NCBI GenBank assembly: GCA_023053575.1
Contig: JAKZAP010000016.1
Location: 16,262,030 to 16,326,029 of the forward strand
Length of the DNA stretch: 64,000 bases
DNA from: Branchinecta lynchi
Lineage: Eukaryota; Arthropoda; Branchiopoda; Anostraca; Branchinectidae
Direction of reading: 5' to 3'
Below the pieces are notes generated by a model, which was not told where the DNA came from, searched no databases, and was given only the letters and a program-made list of their open reading frames with translations. Both the position numbers and the translations under genes were made by a program. Within the stretch, counting starts at the first letter, position 1. Each line of letters starts with the position of its first letter. Below are positions 23,251 to 36,278 of the stretch, piece after piece.

Positions 23251-24480
23251 TTAGTTCCATAGCCTCGTGTCTGCCAACACGACTGAAGGGTCGGTCGGCC
23301 ACCAGGGTATCGGCGGAAGGTTTGAGTGAAATTGGCTACTGCCAGCAACAGTGCGCAATGTCCATGGCCCAGGCGATTCACTTAGCGACCTGCTCCGGGT
23401 CCAGGGTGGACTTGGGCACGGAGGATAAAGTCCTTGGTACCTCCAGTGCCATGGCGGCTTGTAGCCGCCTCCCTCTCTCGCTCTCCGATTCTCAGACCAA
23501 CCGCATCTATGTTTCAGCATCGTATCACAAACCGGACTAGACCCGGCCTCGCTGAGATTCGACGACTCCATCTCGACAGACGGGGAAATTGTGGGCAGAT
23601 TCATCATGTCATCGGTGTCGTGTGACAATCCAGGGTCACCGAAGACGGTAACGCCTTCAACACACTTTTGAAGTTGATTATCCACCGTCAAGTGGATTGA
23701 TCGACACCTCGAGTCGAGCACCGACATGTTGACGCTAGGATCAACCTCTCCCGACCAAGCTTCTTTGCACAAATCAAAAGGTCCTCTAGGGTTCCGTTCA
23801 AGCGAAAGTTCAAAAGGGAAATAGCCCATTGACTCCCAAGGTGTTTTGCGGTTTGCAAAATTAGTGTACTGGGAGTCTGGCTCACTGGCCTTGTTGCAGT
23901 AACTGTCCAGTATCGCATCTTCCAGTTCTAGTCTTGAGCAAAAGTCCACATAAATAGTTTCTATATCCACCGCAGGCAATGCATTTGCGGCCATGAAACC
24001 TCTTTTAGCAGCTCTGCGATCCCGGCGAGACTTCCTCATCTTACAGCTGCTAGCAAACAAGCTGTCATCCATATCCATGAATTCGTCAAGCCAAGGCTGG
24101 GTCGATAAAATCTTGTCAATTCCGGACACCATGTCGCTTGACCTATTGCCTTTTATGCACACTGAATTCATGAAGTGGTCAAAAATAGGAATATCTGTTC
24201 CTAAAACATCGTCCTCTGGAAGGTTTCCAACAACCGCAAACTGGTTCCATATTATCGCTAGAAGCAAGTGGTCGTTTTTTTCTTTATTAAGCCTTTTAGC
24301 TTCAAGAAGTTCTGCTTCGAACTTCAAGTTTTGATTTTCACGAGCGACTCTCTCAGCCTTCCAGAGTTCTATTTTCTATTGTCGAAGTTTGGATTCGTGC
24401 TCTTTTTCAGCCTGTCGCGATTGTTCACGTTGGGCACGTTGCTGCTCAAGAGCGAGCAATTGTTTTACCAGGTCCTCCAT
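23251..24480 (-). pseudogene. Degenerate gag-like frame with integrase-tail fragment
   Basis: In minus sense the frame starts MEDLVKQLLALEQQRAQ, a Glu/Arg-rich coiled coil like Ty3/Gypsy gag N-termini. It meets a TAG after about 34 codons, then continues openly for 358 codons. Near residues 165-195 of the long part it reads G-Y-F-P-F-E-L-S-L-E-R-N-P-R-G-P. This matches the segment near the end of Gypsy integrases; the Gmr1-like element in this window has a similar stretch near 52400. PR, RT and RNase H are missing between them, so internal deletion fused gag to an integrase remnant. Function is unlikely. Confidence 0.6.
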
Positions 24481-25647
24481 AGCAAGTGCTTCGCTTTGTT
24501 GCCTGTTTAAAACCATACGTTATGATAACTTGTGGATCTTGCTCAAGTTAACAAGGCAATATCAAGAATAGCCAGTAACTTTGTCGCTACTAAAAATCCA
24601 GGTGACAATTTGCACAGCGAACTTCCAGGAGAAGTATTTCCACACAAAGCAGAACGTTAAGATCTACCAGGGGATACTCAATCCAGGCAAGAATCGTTTG
24701 GGCACACTGAGATTAGCGCGACAAGTTAACTCGGACACATGAAGAGCGTCAGCCTTACGCTGCCTATACCTGTCCGGTTTCTTTGTTTGTAAACTTCGTC
24801 GGCGAAGCGAAGCTTCAGCACGGCAAACAATTATCCCGATGGGTGTAGCATCAATCGAGGATTTTGTAAAGGTCACTATTTCTAGTAACACTAGTTAGTT
24901 ACTCAATCAATCAATATTTTATTTCCGCCAAAGATAGCGAGTAAAAAAGAAATTAATAGACACTGACAAATTTCGGCTAAACACTATAACTCAAAAACTG
25001 CCAAAAGATAGCCTAACTACACTGCCGAAAATACTTAAAACTTATCTACAATTTAATTACAGTCTAATAACTGACAAATTGAAAATAAAAAAACAACAAA
25101 AAAGAATAAAAATATCATTCACGAAAAAACCTGCACAGGTTATGTTGGAGACCTGAAAAATTTGATACAACCCGTTGAAGTTTCTTATTCATTATAATAA
25201 GCGGATCTTTAAGATTATAGTATTCCATCATTTGCGTGTTAGAAAAATAACGAGAAAATCGGCATAAAAACTTTCCAAATTTAAAAAATGACGTTTTCAT
25301 ATGCGTTAAATTGCTAAGGGTAAAATACGGTAAAAGGGGAGAAGCAATTAAAATTTGAGGTAAAACAGCTGTATTAAAAATTCGCGACAAAGATTTTCTT
25401 GTCAAAAGCTCTCGGAGAGAAACGAGAGCACCAAAAGAGCAAGAAATTCGTGCATCTACAGCCTTTACAATATAAGCACGAGTTTAAGAAAGCGTCGTCC
25501 CGTAAATAAGACCAAGATACTTAATAAAATCAGTAGCCATAACCCTATGCTGACCAATACAAATATTTTCATGCTGGTTTTCACATGGATTAGAACCAAA
25601 AATAATAAACTTACATTTTTCAGGTTTTAACCGAAGGCCATGCTTAT

Positions 25648-26820
25648 TTAAAAATAAAAAATAAAATCAACATTATGTTGTCGAGAAAAACGAGACCGAC
25701 TTAAAAGGAGGATGTCATCCGCGTAAGCGATCCAAGAAACAAAAATACCAGAAGCATCAACAAAAGAAGTCTTGAGTTGATCCAAACACAAAGCTAGTGT
25801 TATATTGAAAATAAAAGGGGAAAGCTCACTACCTTGCCGGACACCTCGTTTAACAACGACATCATAACCAGAAAAAGATCCCTTCCAAAAAACTCTTACT
25901 TTAGATAGTTTATACCACTGGTGTAACACTAGAACAATTTTCGTAGGAACTCTATTCTTGAGTAGCGCATACATCGCCCAAGAATGCAAAATACTATCAT
26001 ATGCAGCCGCAATATCCAAAGCAAGGGCATAAACCTTTTAAAAAGGAGAACAAAAAGAAAAATACGGGAAAGAACTGAATGAGCCAAATCACAGTTTGAC
26101 TTTTTCCGGAACCCAATTTGATTTAACCCATGATTACAGCCCTCAAAATACGGCAATAAAACTAGTTCAAAAAGTTTACTCATCTGGCATGATGTCGTTA
26201 TAGGGCAGTATGAAGAGCACTCGTTTAACTTACCACCTCTCTTTAGAAGGGGGCGTGTAGTTGACTGACAAAAACTTCGAGGGATAAAACCAGTACGAAT
26301 AATAAGAGTAAATAAAAGGGCAATAAAATATATAGCTAAAGGTGATGACCATTTCAGAAGTCGCGAATTCACACCATCATGGTCCTCAGAATGCTTCGAC
26401 TTTAATTTCTTTAGGGCCGTAGTAACCTCCGCAGTTGAAACAGGCACTTCCGTCAGAATATGAGAAGCAAGTTCTGATCGAAAATTATCTTCCAATCTCT
26501 CATTATCAATCGGATCATGTATTAAAAAAAGAGATGAGAAATGCTGGATCCAATCACTATCTGATAATAAACTTTTATCTTCAGGGGAAACATTATTACT
26601 CTTCATTTTAGAAACAAAATTCCATAAACCATTAGGGTTTCCCGAAATTTCCCAAGCAATCTCATCCCTTATAAAATCATTGTGAAAACGCAGTTCATTT
26701 CTAAAAGCACTTTTTGATAACTTCATCGCATTGAGAAAAGGACCAGATCGTGGTTTACCTGCTATTTTCCACAAATGAAAATCATTTTTAGCATTTTTAT
26801 TACCATTTAGTAATATGGGG
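25648..26820 (-). pseudogene. LINE ORF2, reverse transcriptase part
   Basis: The minus-strand frame continues in register from the endonuclease part across the inserted fold-back element (WNLN before, PILLNGNKNAK after). Visible RT blocks are LKKLKSKHSEDHDGVNS, PLLKRGGKLNE followed by SYCPIT, NQIGFRKKSNCDLAH, then DIAAAYDS, KRGVRQGSELSPFIFNI and the catalytic Y-A-D-D. A frame change near 26030 separates the first and second halves, so the copy is inactive. Downstream sequence to 24920 holds the remaining C-terminal part (for example 25115-25405) in broken frames. Confidence 0.82.
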
Positions 26821-26859
26821 TTAAGATATGGCATGCATTTTGGGTCAAAATTGTAAAAA

Positions 26860-27195
26860 ATGTTGCCGAGAATACTCGAAATGTCGCCGAGAATGCATGA
26901 AATGTAGCCGAGAATGCTGTTTTTGTCGCCGAGATTTTTTGTGTGTATCCGAGACTGCAATGTTTGTTGCCGAGAATGAGAACTTTGTAGCCGAGATTTT
27001 CACTGAAAAGTGTGTCGCCGAGAAATACGGATATGCGTACGAAACCAAAAATCTAGTTCCCGAGATGGAACAAAGTGTCGCCGAGATTGCTAGAAATGTC
27101 GCCGAGATTTCGCGTAATGTCGCCGAGAATGCATGAAATGTCGCCGAGATTTCTTTGAAAATAACATACAAGTGAAAAAAGTGTCGCCGAGAACT
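26860..27195 (+). repeat. Subterminal array, left arm (14 copies of TGTCGCCGAGAWT)
   Basis: Fourteen copies of a word of about 12 bp (consensus TGTCGCCGAGAWT; variants TGTAGCC, TGTTGCC, TGTATCC), spaced 18-35 bp, start about 30 bp from the element end. Such arrays in fold-back and P/Mutator-like elements are candidate transposase-binding sites (inference). The Cys/Val-rich frames read through it are artefacts of the repeat. Confidence 0.75.
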
Positions 27196-27476
27196 GGTAA
27201 AAAAAATACAGCTTAGAACGAAAAATCTGATTTTTGAGATGGGAACAAATGTAGCCGACTTGGTGGTTGGTGAGGTCCTCCTTATTGTTCTATTTGTAAG
27301 TCCGGAACAAGTGTGATTCTTCGTTGCAGTACACGCTCACTACCATTGTAAGTGCTATATTTGCTATCGCACTCTTGTTAGTATTAGTCTACTCAATAAA
27401 CAATGTGAATGTGAACAACAGTTGCTCAAAAGTAAGATCCACAGGAAGTTTCAAAGGAAAGGATATGGCTCAGAGG
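27196..27476 (+). other. Left arm: frame encoding a hydrophobic segment
   Basis: From about 27324 the plus strand reads MQYTLTTIVSAIFAIALLL, a membrane-like segment, and then polar residues. The right arm encodes the same segment on the minus strand (35586-35868) with a slightly longer N-terminus. It may be the start of an element-encoded gene, but no continuation or domain is recognised. Confidence 0.25.
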
Positions 27477-28502
27477 CAGGGGCGTTGCGAAAGAGGGGGG
27501 GGGGTGCAACATTCGGTAACTTATTCGGTATAATTGCCAGGATTCGGTAGTTACCACGAACATGAAGAGGTCGAGTGAAGCACTGGTCGCAGACAAAAGG
27601 ACTGATCTATGATTTCATCGGTAGTCCTTACTTGTATCCTAATGTATCCTAAAAACAAGCTCTTATCAGAAATGTCTCGAAAATTCTGCCTGCGGCGCTT
27701 CTCATAATATTCACTATTTTCCGGAAAGGGGCGTCATTTAGCTAGGTTTTCAACCAGTTTTAGGGATCCGGTTTTTCGAAACCCTAAAAGCTAGAACCTG
27801 CATGGAAATAGCTGAATTTGGCAGGAAAGAACGAACTTAAAAAAATCTCGCCTGCGGCGCTCACTTTAGGCTTTTTTCCGTGCTCCCACAAACAGTTTGT
27901 GGGTCGATTGTGGCTCGAAAAGAGTGTTTCAGCGGTGTTTTGTGCGGCCCACAATTGTGTTTCAGCGACCAACAAGACTTTCGTGGCTCGCTTTGTGGCT
28001 CAAATTCGACAAACAACTGGCGAGGTGATTGTCGATGTTGTGGCTCGATTCTGGCGGGAAATTCAAATAAAGCAGCAAAATAGTGTCTAAACAATAAAGT
28101 TAACTACTTTTTCAAGCATATAGACTTAAAACTGAGGATCCCTTTTGCACATAATGGTAAAGAAATAAGCCTGGAGTCGTATTTATTGAGATTTTTCAGG
28201 AATTATATTTTAATTTTCAGATATTTGAAATTCCCGACAAAAAAAAAAAGGCGTTTCCGCGACTTTCAACTCGTGGCTCGACTGTGTGGCGCACAATCGT
28301 GTTTCCGCGAGAAACACCCAGAAGTGTGTGGCCCACAATTGTGTCGCGGAAAAAGGCCTTTTATGTGATCATGGCCAGTAATGACTAGTCATACAGTAGC
28401 TGCTGCTGCCGGGATGTCGCTCCATCCGGTTTCTGGAAATTCTTAGGATCCTGTTGTTTTGGCTCTGCACCCCCCAACAAAAATTCACTTGCGACGCCCC
28501 TG
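27477..28502. mobile_element. hAT-like MITE in the left fold-back arm
   Basis: Ends CAGGGGCGTTGCGA / TTGCGACGCCCCTG, flanked by CTCAGAGG (27469-27476) and CTCACAGG (28503-28510), an 8-bp target duplication with one mismatch. It contains a further 490-bp insert (27869-28358). The matching copy in the right arm is 35132-35657. Confidence 0.75.
27869..28358. mobile_element. Innermost MITE, present only in the left arm
   Basis: The right arm reads uninterrupted TCACTTTATGTGATC where the left arm has TCACTTTA, then 490 bp bounded by GGCTTTTTTCCG and CGGAAAAAGGCC, then TTTTATGTGATC. TTTA is the likely target duplication. The inside has repeated TGTGGCTCGA and GCCCACAATTGTG words and no gene. Confidence 0.72.
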
Positions 28503-30460
28503 CTCACAGGTGCTAAGAAAGCTAGAATAAGTATAGTCGTTGAAAGAAATATATAATCGAAACGCATTTATTTAACGGATATATCATCGAAGAATGTGTT
28601 ACCACCTTAACATTTTTGTAATAATGACTTTAGCACAAAAACCTTGTTCTGGAGAGCTTGACTTTGACATGGACGACTAACTTTCTCTTCCATTTAAGTC
28701 ATCCACCAATAGCCTTGTATACTGGTTAGGGCTAAGGTTCAAGCATAGCAATTATGATAGTTTGGTTCTTGCAATAGCCTTGTCACATGGTTATGGTTAA
28801 GGTTCAAGTCTCCAAACATCGTTTGTATGGTAGTTTTGGTTCATCTTAAAAGGAAATGTCAGGTAAACAGCACTTCATAGCATCTCCATGACTGGAAGTG
28901 CAAGCCCATCTCAGAACCATGCTTGTTCATGGTTTCACATTCAAGTCCAAGATCAGAGCTTCTGAGAACTTACACGTCAGCAGGGCCAGGAATTGGCTCG
29001 AGCACACTACTTCCGAACTGTAGTTTCAATGACTTATTAGGACTGTGATTGTTCAACTGAACTTCAGAGACAAAACGTGGTTAATCTGATAGGTGGAAAT
29101 AAACAGGAAATTTCAGCCCGGTGATGCAGCTATTCCAACTCGAAGTTTATTCCGGCTTCCTCACTACTACAGATCCCCAGAAGCTGAGGAATATATCCTT
29201 TGCATACACGCTCCATGTAATGATTGTCAATTAATGTACTTTTTCCAAATTTTGGCTATCACCCCTTGACTTCATATTTCAGGAAGTGCTCAATCCTGTT
29301 CAAAACTGGAGCTTGAGTACTGGTCAGCTGCTCCTGTTGGCTTTGGGCACGAATGATCACTGCATGGGCTTTGCCTATTCCTTCTTGTTACCTTTAATAG
29401 GTGATTTCCCTCACTGACTTCCATTATCGACAACTGCATCTAACACTTTGGAATCCATCTTCGAATTTCCGATCATAATCGCCGAGGCAGTTATGTTTCT
29501 TGATCAATGACTGTGCCCTGGAAATATCTAAAACTTTGGAATCCATCTTCGAATTTCCGATCATAATGGCCGAGGCAGTTATATTTTTTGATCAATGACT
29601 GTGCCCTGGAAAGGAGATCAAGTTGGGCACACATAGCACTCATCAGAAGAAACAATGATATTCTCAAGTGTTAGGTTAATTGTGAATGAATGTGTGGAAA
29701 CACAATTAAAGATTCTTCCTTAAATATCTGATTTTGTGAATTTCTTCTCTGAAAATCAGATATTTAAGGAAGAATCTTTAATTCTTTTTCCACAAACTCA
29801 TTTGCCAGCTTGAGAGGCTTGAGCCTGAAACGGACCCTTGCCAAGAAAGGCCGAAGTATCGCTCTTATGAAAATGTAGCTGACTTATCGGTTTGCACCGT
29901 ACAAGATGATTCGCAGTCAGCTTGGGCTGGAGGACTATCTCCAACCTTCTTTATACTCTTGATGACTATCTCTCCATGCCGATTCAGAATCTCTGGGTAC
30001 CTGCGGAAGAAATGAAGAAATGGTGCCAAAGCTGCTCTGACTCAGGTTGAGTTTGAGTCGTTACGGACACGAGAATCACTGGCATGTTCTGAACTTAGTC
30101 ATACAGAGTATTATCCCACAACTAAAAGTTCTCCTGCTTTGGAAAGTGAACTGTTTGCTAATTCAGTCTCAGGCAAGGAGTTTTTAGCAAACTCTTTGCT
30201 TCAAAAACAATCTAGATCTGTCATGGAAGAAAAGCAAAAACGGCTCCATAGCGTGGTGCCAGAGAGCCAATGTCTTCAGATACTTACATGCAATTCTGAG
30301 AAAAAGAGCCATTGGCAGTCAAAGCTATTTCAGTCAATTCTGACTCAAACTATGCTAAAACATGAGCTACTTGAACCACTGAAAGAACTTTAGAGAGGCT
30401 GCAATGGCCTTGAACTTCTGACTTTTCTTTGGTATATGATGTCGTCGTAAATACCTCACT
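28503..30460 (+). other. Left arm of the fold-back element, middle part
   Basis: Pairs with about 33280-35131. It includes an 88-bp tandem duplication (29449-29625: two copies of CGAATTTCCGATCATAAT-containing sequence; the right arm has one) and a small hairpin GATTCTTCCTTAAATATCTG...AGATATTTAAGGAAGAATC near 29710-29780. The frame 30139-30393 (SELFANSVSGKEFLANSLL...) is also open in the right arm (33396-33608), a possible coding relic of the element. No family recognised. Confidence 0.5.
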
Positions 30461-31700
30461 AATCTAGCAAATCCAGTTGACACTGAAGGAAGGCCCATGA
30501 ATAATACAGCACTGCACCCATTTAGACACTTGTACTTCCTGAATCCTGTACCGCCTACTTCTTAGTGTTTTTCTAGATTATTTTGTCTGAATGATTTTAT
30601 GACTCTAGGCAGAGGTCTCGTTTCATGGAAATCTAGAGGGACAAAAGTCACTGTACAGTACTGGCAGGACTGGGACGCATGGGCCCTTCCAATGGTTTTG
30701 GCATGTTGAACAAGACCAAAGTTTTCGATGGGATCCCAAAAATTCAATATCTGATCCAGACAACTGGGTTTTGTCTTAGCCAGATCCAGTAATCGCCAGA
30801 ATAGGACAATTAAGGCCAAATAGCTAACCATCTCAGAAAACCAAGTTCAGATATGGATTCAGCATGTGTGTAGACCCCTATAAGTCATTTCTGTTTTGAC
30901 GAAAACTTCCTGCCACTTCTGCCAATTTCCTGGTTTCGGCCGAACTCCAGAACTAATTGTCCACAAACGGATTCAGCATCTCTTCTTACCCCTAACTCTC
31001 TTATCTAATCAACTAGACATAAAACTTTATCTTCTAACAATTTTCCGGGTTTGGCCGGATTCCGGGCGAACTACTTGTCCGTTGACAAAATGGTTTTCAC
31101 CGTAGTGTTCAGCATGGCTTCTTACCCCATAATCGACTATCACATTAGCTGTTTTAAAATATTTCGTTTGTCCCTTAATTTGAACACCCTCCCCCATCCC
31201 TAAATGAAGGGCTACACAGCCCATCTACGAACTCGACTGGTGCGACGACCCAACGAATCCTCACTCCAAGTTTCATCAAAATATCTCATTCCCTTCGAGA
31301 GTACGGACAGACAGACAACTTTTGCGATGTCATAGGTATCCCTCCACTTACGTTTTGGGATCCCAAAAAGTATCTCAAATATAAGACTGGCAGATATTTT
31401 GGTACCCTTGAGGATTATACTGGTTAGAAACAATAGACAAGAAACAAGAGGGCCAAACAAATGCGCAAAACTGTGTGAATTGCAAGATAAAGTAACAACA
31501 ATTCTTACAAGTTTAAGGCTAATTTAGGCCGTTTTAAGGCCGTTTAGGTCATGCATAATAATAGGAATTTGCTACGAGTGAAGCCCCCACAGTAGTTTGT
31601 TATAACTGATGACAATTAACAGCTTGAAAATTTTCGCCCACTGCAAATTTAGGCTAAATTTTCTGAATGTTATTCTGTTTTTCCTGGGGTGGTTCAGAAC
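30461..31700. repeat. Insertion in the left fold-back arm containing an inverted GGGATCCC repeat
   Basis: The right arm jumps directly across this region. The inserted sequence includes about 30690-31370, an inverted and shortened copy of the repeat at 3100-4130, with both GGGATCCC palindromes and two about 135-bp units. Confidence 0.65.
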
Positions 31701-31799
31701 CCCACGAAAGCTAGTGGGCTGATTCCCCCCACCCAAATGATGCCTCTGATTCTAGGATTCTGAATCTCTGATTCAAGCAACTCTGGGCCTGAGTCTAAC

Positions 31800-33260
31800 A
31801 ATCCCCTGAGCCTAATCTCTCAGCCTCATAAACTTTGCTGTAGCAGGCACACTGAAAAACAACAACATAGGTTCGGACAGTAGTGGGTCAAGAGAACATA
31901 GGTTACCTATCCTGCATTGTAAATGATATTTCGTTTAATCCATGAAATTCAATCCAAGCCTTTGGAAGACTCTGCGACCCCTCAGTGTGCACACCTTTCG
32001 TGGATTTTGAATCTTGGCAATACCTAAAACCTAGAGGTACTGAAATCCCGAACGATTTAAGAACAAAGGCTAACAAAATTCAAGAGAAATCTCAAAAGAA
32101 GTCAGAAAAAAATAAATGACATTTTCTTTCTTTATCTTCTTAATCTTGACACTAAAAGCATAACCTTCAATGTAAAAGATTATTTTTCTTTTCATTTTCG
32201 GTGGTCTACTTATATTGTCAATAAGATGAACACAGTCACAAGTCCCAGCAGACGATTCCAATATAAAATTCGCTTGTCTTTTGAAAAAAACTTTAAAGTT
32301 CATATTTAAATTGGGTAGAGGGACTGGTGGGGTCCGGGTCCACCCGAAAATCCTTCTGCCCCCTGGCAACAAAAATCCGTCCGCCCTCCCTGAATGCAAA
32401 TATATAGGAAACTAAATATATTCTGACAGCGAGTTAATGTAAACTCTATACAGACACATGAGTTAAGGTAAACACGTGATGGTGGCCTTCCCTATCTATG
32501 AAATACTTTTCATAGAAATAAATTGAGGGGAGGGTTTGGTCGGGGTGGTTCGGTACCCGAGGTTTTTTCGTACCGCCGGTGGTGGTGGGGGGGGGGGGGG
32601 GTCGCTGGGGCGACTGTCTGTATAGAGTTTACATTAACTCGCTGTCAGAATATATTTGGTTTCCTATATATTTGCATTCAGGGAGGGCGGACGGATTTTT
32701 ATTGCCAGGGGGAGGAGGATTTTCGGGTAGACCCCTGGGGGGACCCGGACCCCACCAGTCCCAATACCCAATTTAAATATGAACTTTAAAGTTTTTTAAA
32801 AGACAAGCAAAATTTATACTGGAATCGTCTGCTGGGACTTGTGATTGTGTTCATCCTATTGACAATGTAATTAGACCACCGAAAATTAAAAGAAAAATAA
32901 TCTTTTACATTGAAAATTACGCTTTTAGTGTCAAGATGAAGAAGAGATAATGTCTCACTTTGTTTCTGACTTCTTTTGAGATTTCTCCTAAATTTTGCTA
33001 GCCTTTGTTCTTACATCGTTAGGGATTTCAGTAGCTCTAGGTTTCAGGTATTGCCAGGATTCAAAATCCCCAAAAGGTGTGCACACTGAGGGGTCTGAGA
33101 GTCTTCCAAAGGCTTGAATTGAATTTCATGGATAAAACGAGATGTCATTTACAATGCAGGGTAGGTAACCTATGTTCTCTTGACCTCCTACTGTCCGAAC
33201 CTATGTTGTTGTTTTTCAGTGTACCTGCTACAAAGCTTATGAGGCTGAGAGATTTGGGGG
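31800..33260. repeat. Inner part of the palindrome and its loop
   Basis: Left 31800-32457 pairs with right 32617-33257 (for example CAGCAGACGATTCCA at about 32250 against TGGAATCGTCTGCTG at about 32822). The unpaired loop 32458-32616 holds a G-rich stretch. The axis is near 32540. No gene recognised. Confidence 0.75.
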
Positions 33261-35066
33261 GGGGGGATCAGCCTACTGGATTAGTGACGTATTTACGTTT
33301 CCCGAAGGAGGACATCATATACCAAAGAAAAGTCAGAAGGTCAAGGCCATTGCAGCCTCTCTAAAGTTCTTTCAGTGGTTCAAGTAGCTCATGTTTTAGT
33401 ATAGTTTGAGTCGGAATTGACTGAAATAGCTTTGACTGTCAATGGCTCTTTTTCTGAGAATTGTATGTAAGTACCTGCAGACATTGGCTCTCTGGCTGTG
33501 GATCCGTTTTTGCTTTTCTTCAATGACAGATCTAGATTGTCTTTGAAGCAAAGAGTTTGCTAAAAACTCCTTGCCTGAGACTGAATTAGCAAAAAGTTCA
33601 CTTTCCAAAGCAGGAGAACTTTTAGTTGTGGGATAATACTCTATATGACCAAGTTCAGAACACGCCAGTGATTCTCAGGAAGAAGGAGTAAACGTATCCG
33701 TAACAACTCAAACTCAACAACTCAAATCCTGTATCAGCGCAGCTTTGGCACCATTTCTTCATTTCTTTCGCAGGTACCCGGAGATTCTGAATCAGCATGG
33801 AGAGATAGTCATCAAGTGTATAAAGAAGGTTGGAGAAAGTCCTCCAGCCCAAGCTGACTGCAAATCATCTTGTACGGTGCAAACCGATAAGGCAGCTACA
33901 GTTTCATAAGAGTGATACTTCGGCCCTTCTTTGCAAGGGTCTTTTTCAGGATCAAGCCTCTCAAGCTGGCAAACGAATTTGTGGAAAAAGAATGAAAGAT
34001 TCTTCCTTAAATATCTGATTTTCAGAGAAAAAATTCACAAAATCAGATATTTAAGGAACCACAAATTCATTCACGATTAACCTAAAACTTGAGACTACCA
34101 TTGTTTCTTCTGGTGTGCCCAACTTGATCTCCTTTCCAGGTCACAGTCATTGATCAAGAAACATAACTGCCTCTGCCATTATGATCGGAAATTCGAAGAT
34201 GGATTCCGAAGTGTTAGATTCAGTTGTCGATAATGGAAGTCAGTGTGGGAAATCGGGTATTAAAGGTCCGTAAGAAGGAATAGGCAAAGCCCATGCAGTG
34301 ATCATTCATGCCCAAAGCCAACAGGAGCAGCTGACTAGTACTCAAGCCTGAAATATGAAATATTCCTGAAATATGAAGTCAAGGGGTGAAAGCCAAATTT
34401 GGAAAAAGTATATTAATTGACAATCAGTACATGGAGCGTGTATACAAAGGATATATTCCTCAGCTTCTGGGGATCTGTAGTAGTGAGGAAGCCGGAATTT
34501 CGAGGTGGAAAAGCTGCATCACCGGACTGAAATTTCCTGTTTATTTCCACCTATCAGATAAACCACTTCTTGATTGTTCAGTTGAACAATCAGAGTCCTA
34601 AATCCTAATAAGTCATTGAAACTACAGTTCGGAAGTAGTGTGCTAGAGCTAATTCCTGGCCCTGCTGACGTGTAGCTCTGATCTTGGATTTGAATGTGAA
34701 ACCATGAACAAGCATGTGTTCTGAGATGGGCTTGCACTTCCAGCCATGGAGATGCTATGAAGTGCTGCTTACCTGACATTTCCTTTTAAGATGAACCAAA
34801 ACTACCATACAAACGATCTTTGGAGACTTGAACCTTCACCATAACCATGTGACAAGGCTATTGCAAGAACCAAACTATCATACTTGCTATGCTTGAACCT
34901 TAGCCCTAACCAGTATACAAGGCTATTGGTGGATGACTTAAATGGAAGAGAAAATCAGTCGTCCATGTCAAAGTCAAGCTCCCCAGAACCAGGTTTTGTG
35001 CTAAAGTCATTATTTCAAAAATTTTAAGGTGGTGACACATTTTTTGATTATATATCCGTAAAATAA

Positions 35067-35249
35067 ATGCGTTTCAGTTATATATTTTTTTCAACGACTA
35101 TACTTATTCTAGCTTTCTTAGCGACTGTGAGCAGGGGGGTCGCAAGTGAATTTTTGTTGTTGGGTGAAGAGCCAAAACACCAGGATCCTAAAAATTTCCA
35201 GAAACCGGATGGAGCGACATCCCGGCAGCAGCAGCTACTGTATGACTAG
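35067..35249 (+). other. 60-codon open frame with signal-peptide-like start, spanning a MITE junction
   Basis: The plus-strand frame starts M-R-F-S-Y-I-F-F-S-T-T and continues hydrophobic (ILILAFLATVS), then crosses the left end of the hAT-like MITE at 35132 and stops 39 codons later. The left arm keeps the same frame on the minus strand (28385-28567) with a few substitutions. The N-terminal half is fold-back sequence and the C-terminal half is MITE. It may be pure chance, but it is open in both arms. Confidence 0.25.
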
Positions 35250-35657
35250 TCATTACTAGCCATGATCACATAAAGTGAGCGCCGCAGGCGAGATTTTTTT
35301 AAGTTCGTTTTTTCTTGCCAAATTCAGCTATTTCCATGCAGGTTCTAGCTTTTAGGGTTTCGAAAAATCCCGATCCCTAAAACTGGTTTAAAATCTGGCT
35401 AAATGACGCGCATTTCCGGAAAATAGTGAATATTATGAAAAGCGCCGCAGGCAGAATTTTCGAGACCTTTCTGATAAGAGCTTGTTTTTAGGATACAAGT
35501 AAAAGTAAGGACTATCGATGAAATCATAGATTAGTCCTTTTGTCTGCGACCAGTTCTTCACTCGACCTCTTCATGTTCGTGGTAACTACCGAATCCTGAC
35601 AATTATACCGAATAAGTTACTGAATTTTGCATCCCCCCCCCTTTCGCAACGCCCCTG
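35132..35657. mobile_element. hAT-like MITE in the right fold-back arm
   Basis: The counterpart of 27477-28502 without the inner insert. It is flanked by ACTGTGAG (35124-35131) and ACTCTGAG (35658-35665). Its presence in both arms means it was there before the arms became inverted copies of each other, or was copied by arm conversion. Confidence 0.72.
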
Positions 35658-35937
35658 ACTCTGAGCCATATCCTTTCCCTTGAAACTTCCTGTGGATCTT
35701 ACTTTTGAGCAACTGTTGTTCACATTCACATTGTTTATTGAGTAGACTAATACCCAACAAGAGTGCGATAGCAAATATAGCACTTACAATGGTAGTGAGT
35801 GTGTACTGCAGCGAAGAATCACACTTGTTCCGGACTAACAAATAGAACAATAAGGAGGACCTCACCAACCACCAAGTCGGCTACATTTGTTCCCATCTAA
35901 AAAATCAGATTTTTCGTTCTAAGCTGTATTTTTTTTT

Positions 35938-36278
35938 TCAATTCTCGGCGACACTTTTTTCACTTGTATGTTATTTTCAAAAAAATCTCGGCGACATTTC
36001 ATGCATTCTCGGCGACATTACGCGAAATCTCGGCGACATTTCTAGCAATCTCGGGGACACTTTGTTCCATCTCGGGAACTAGATTTTTGGTTTCGAACGC
36101 ATATCTGTATTTCTCGGCGACACGCTTTTCAGTGAAAATCTCGGCTACAAAGTTGTCATTCTCGGCAACAAACATTGCAGTCTCGGATACACACAAAAAA
36201 TCTCGGCGACAAAAACAGTATTCTCGGCTACATTTCATGGATTCTCGGCGACATTTCAAGTATTCTCGGCATCATTTT
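35938..36278 (-). repeat. Subterminal array, right arm (14 copies)
   Basis: The mirror image of 26860-27195, with the same 14 words in the opposite orientation (ATTCTCGGCGACA consensus on plus). Individual copies differ between arms, so the arms are not freshly copied. Confidence 0.75.

Noticed and set aside
26828..27171. Cys/Val/Glu-rich open frames on both strands (and 35964-36290, 35999-36259)
   Set aside because: They are produced by the repeated TGTCGCCGAGA words in the fold-back ends; the repeats explain both the openness and the composition.
26860..27195. CRISPR-like array
   Set aside because: The words are only about 12 bp, spacing is irregular, the host is eukaryotic, and the array is mirrored at the other end of a transposon.
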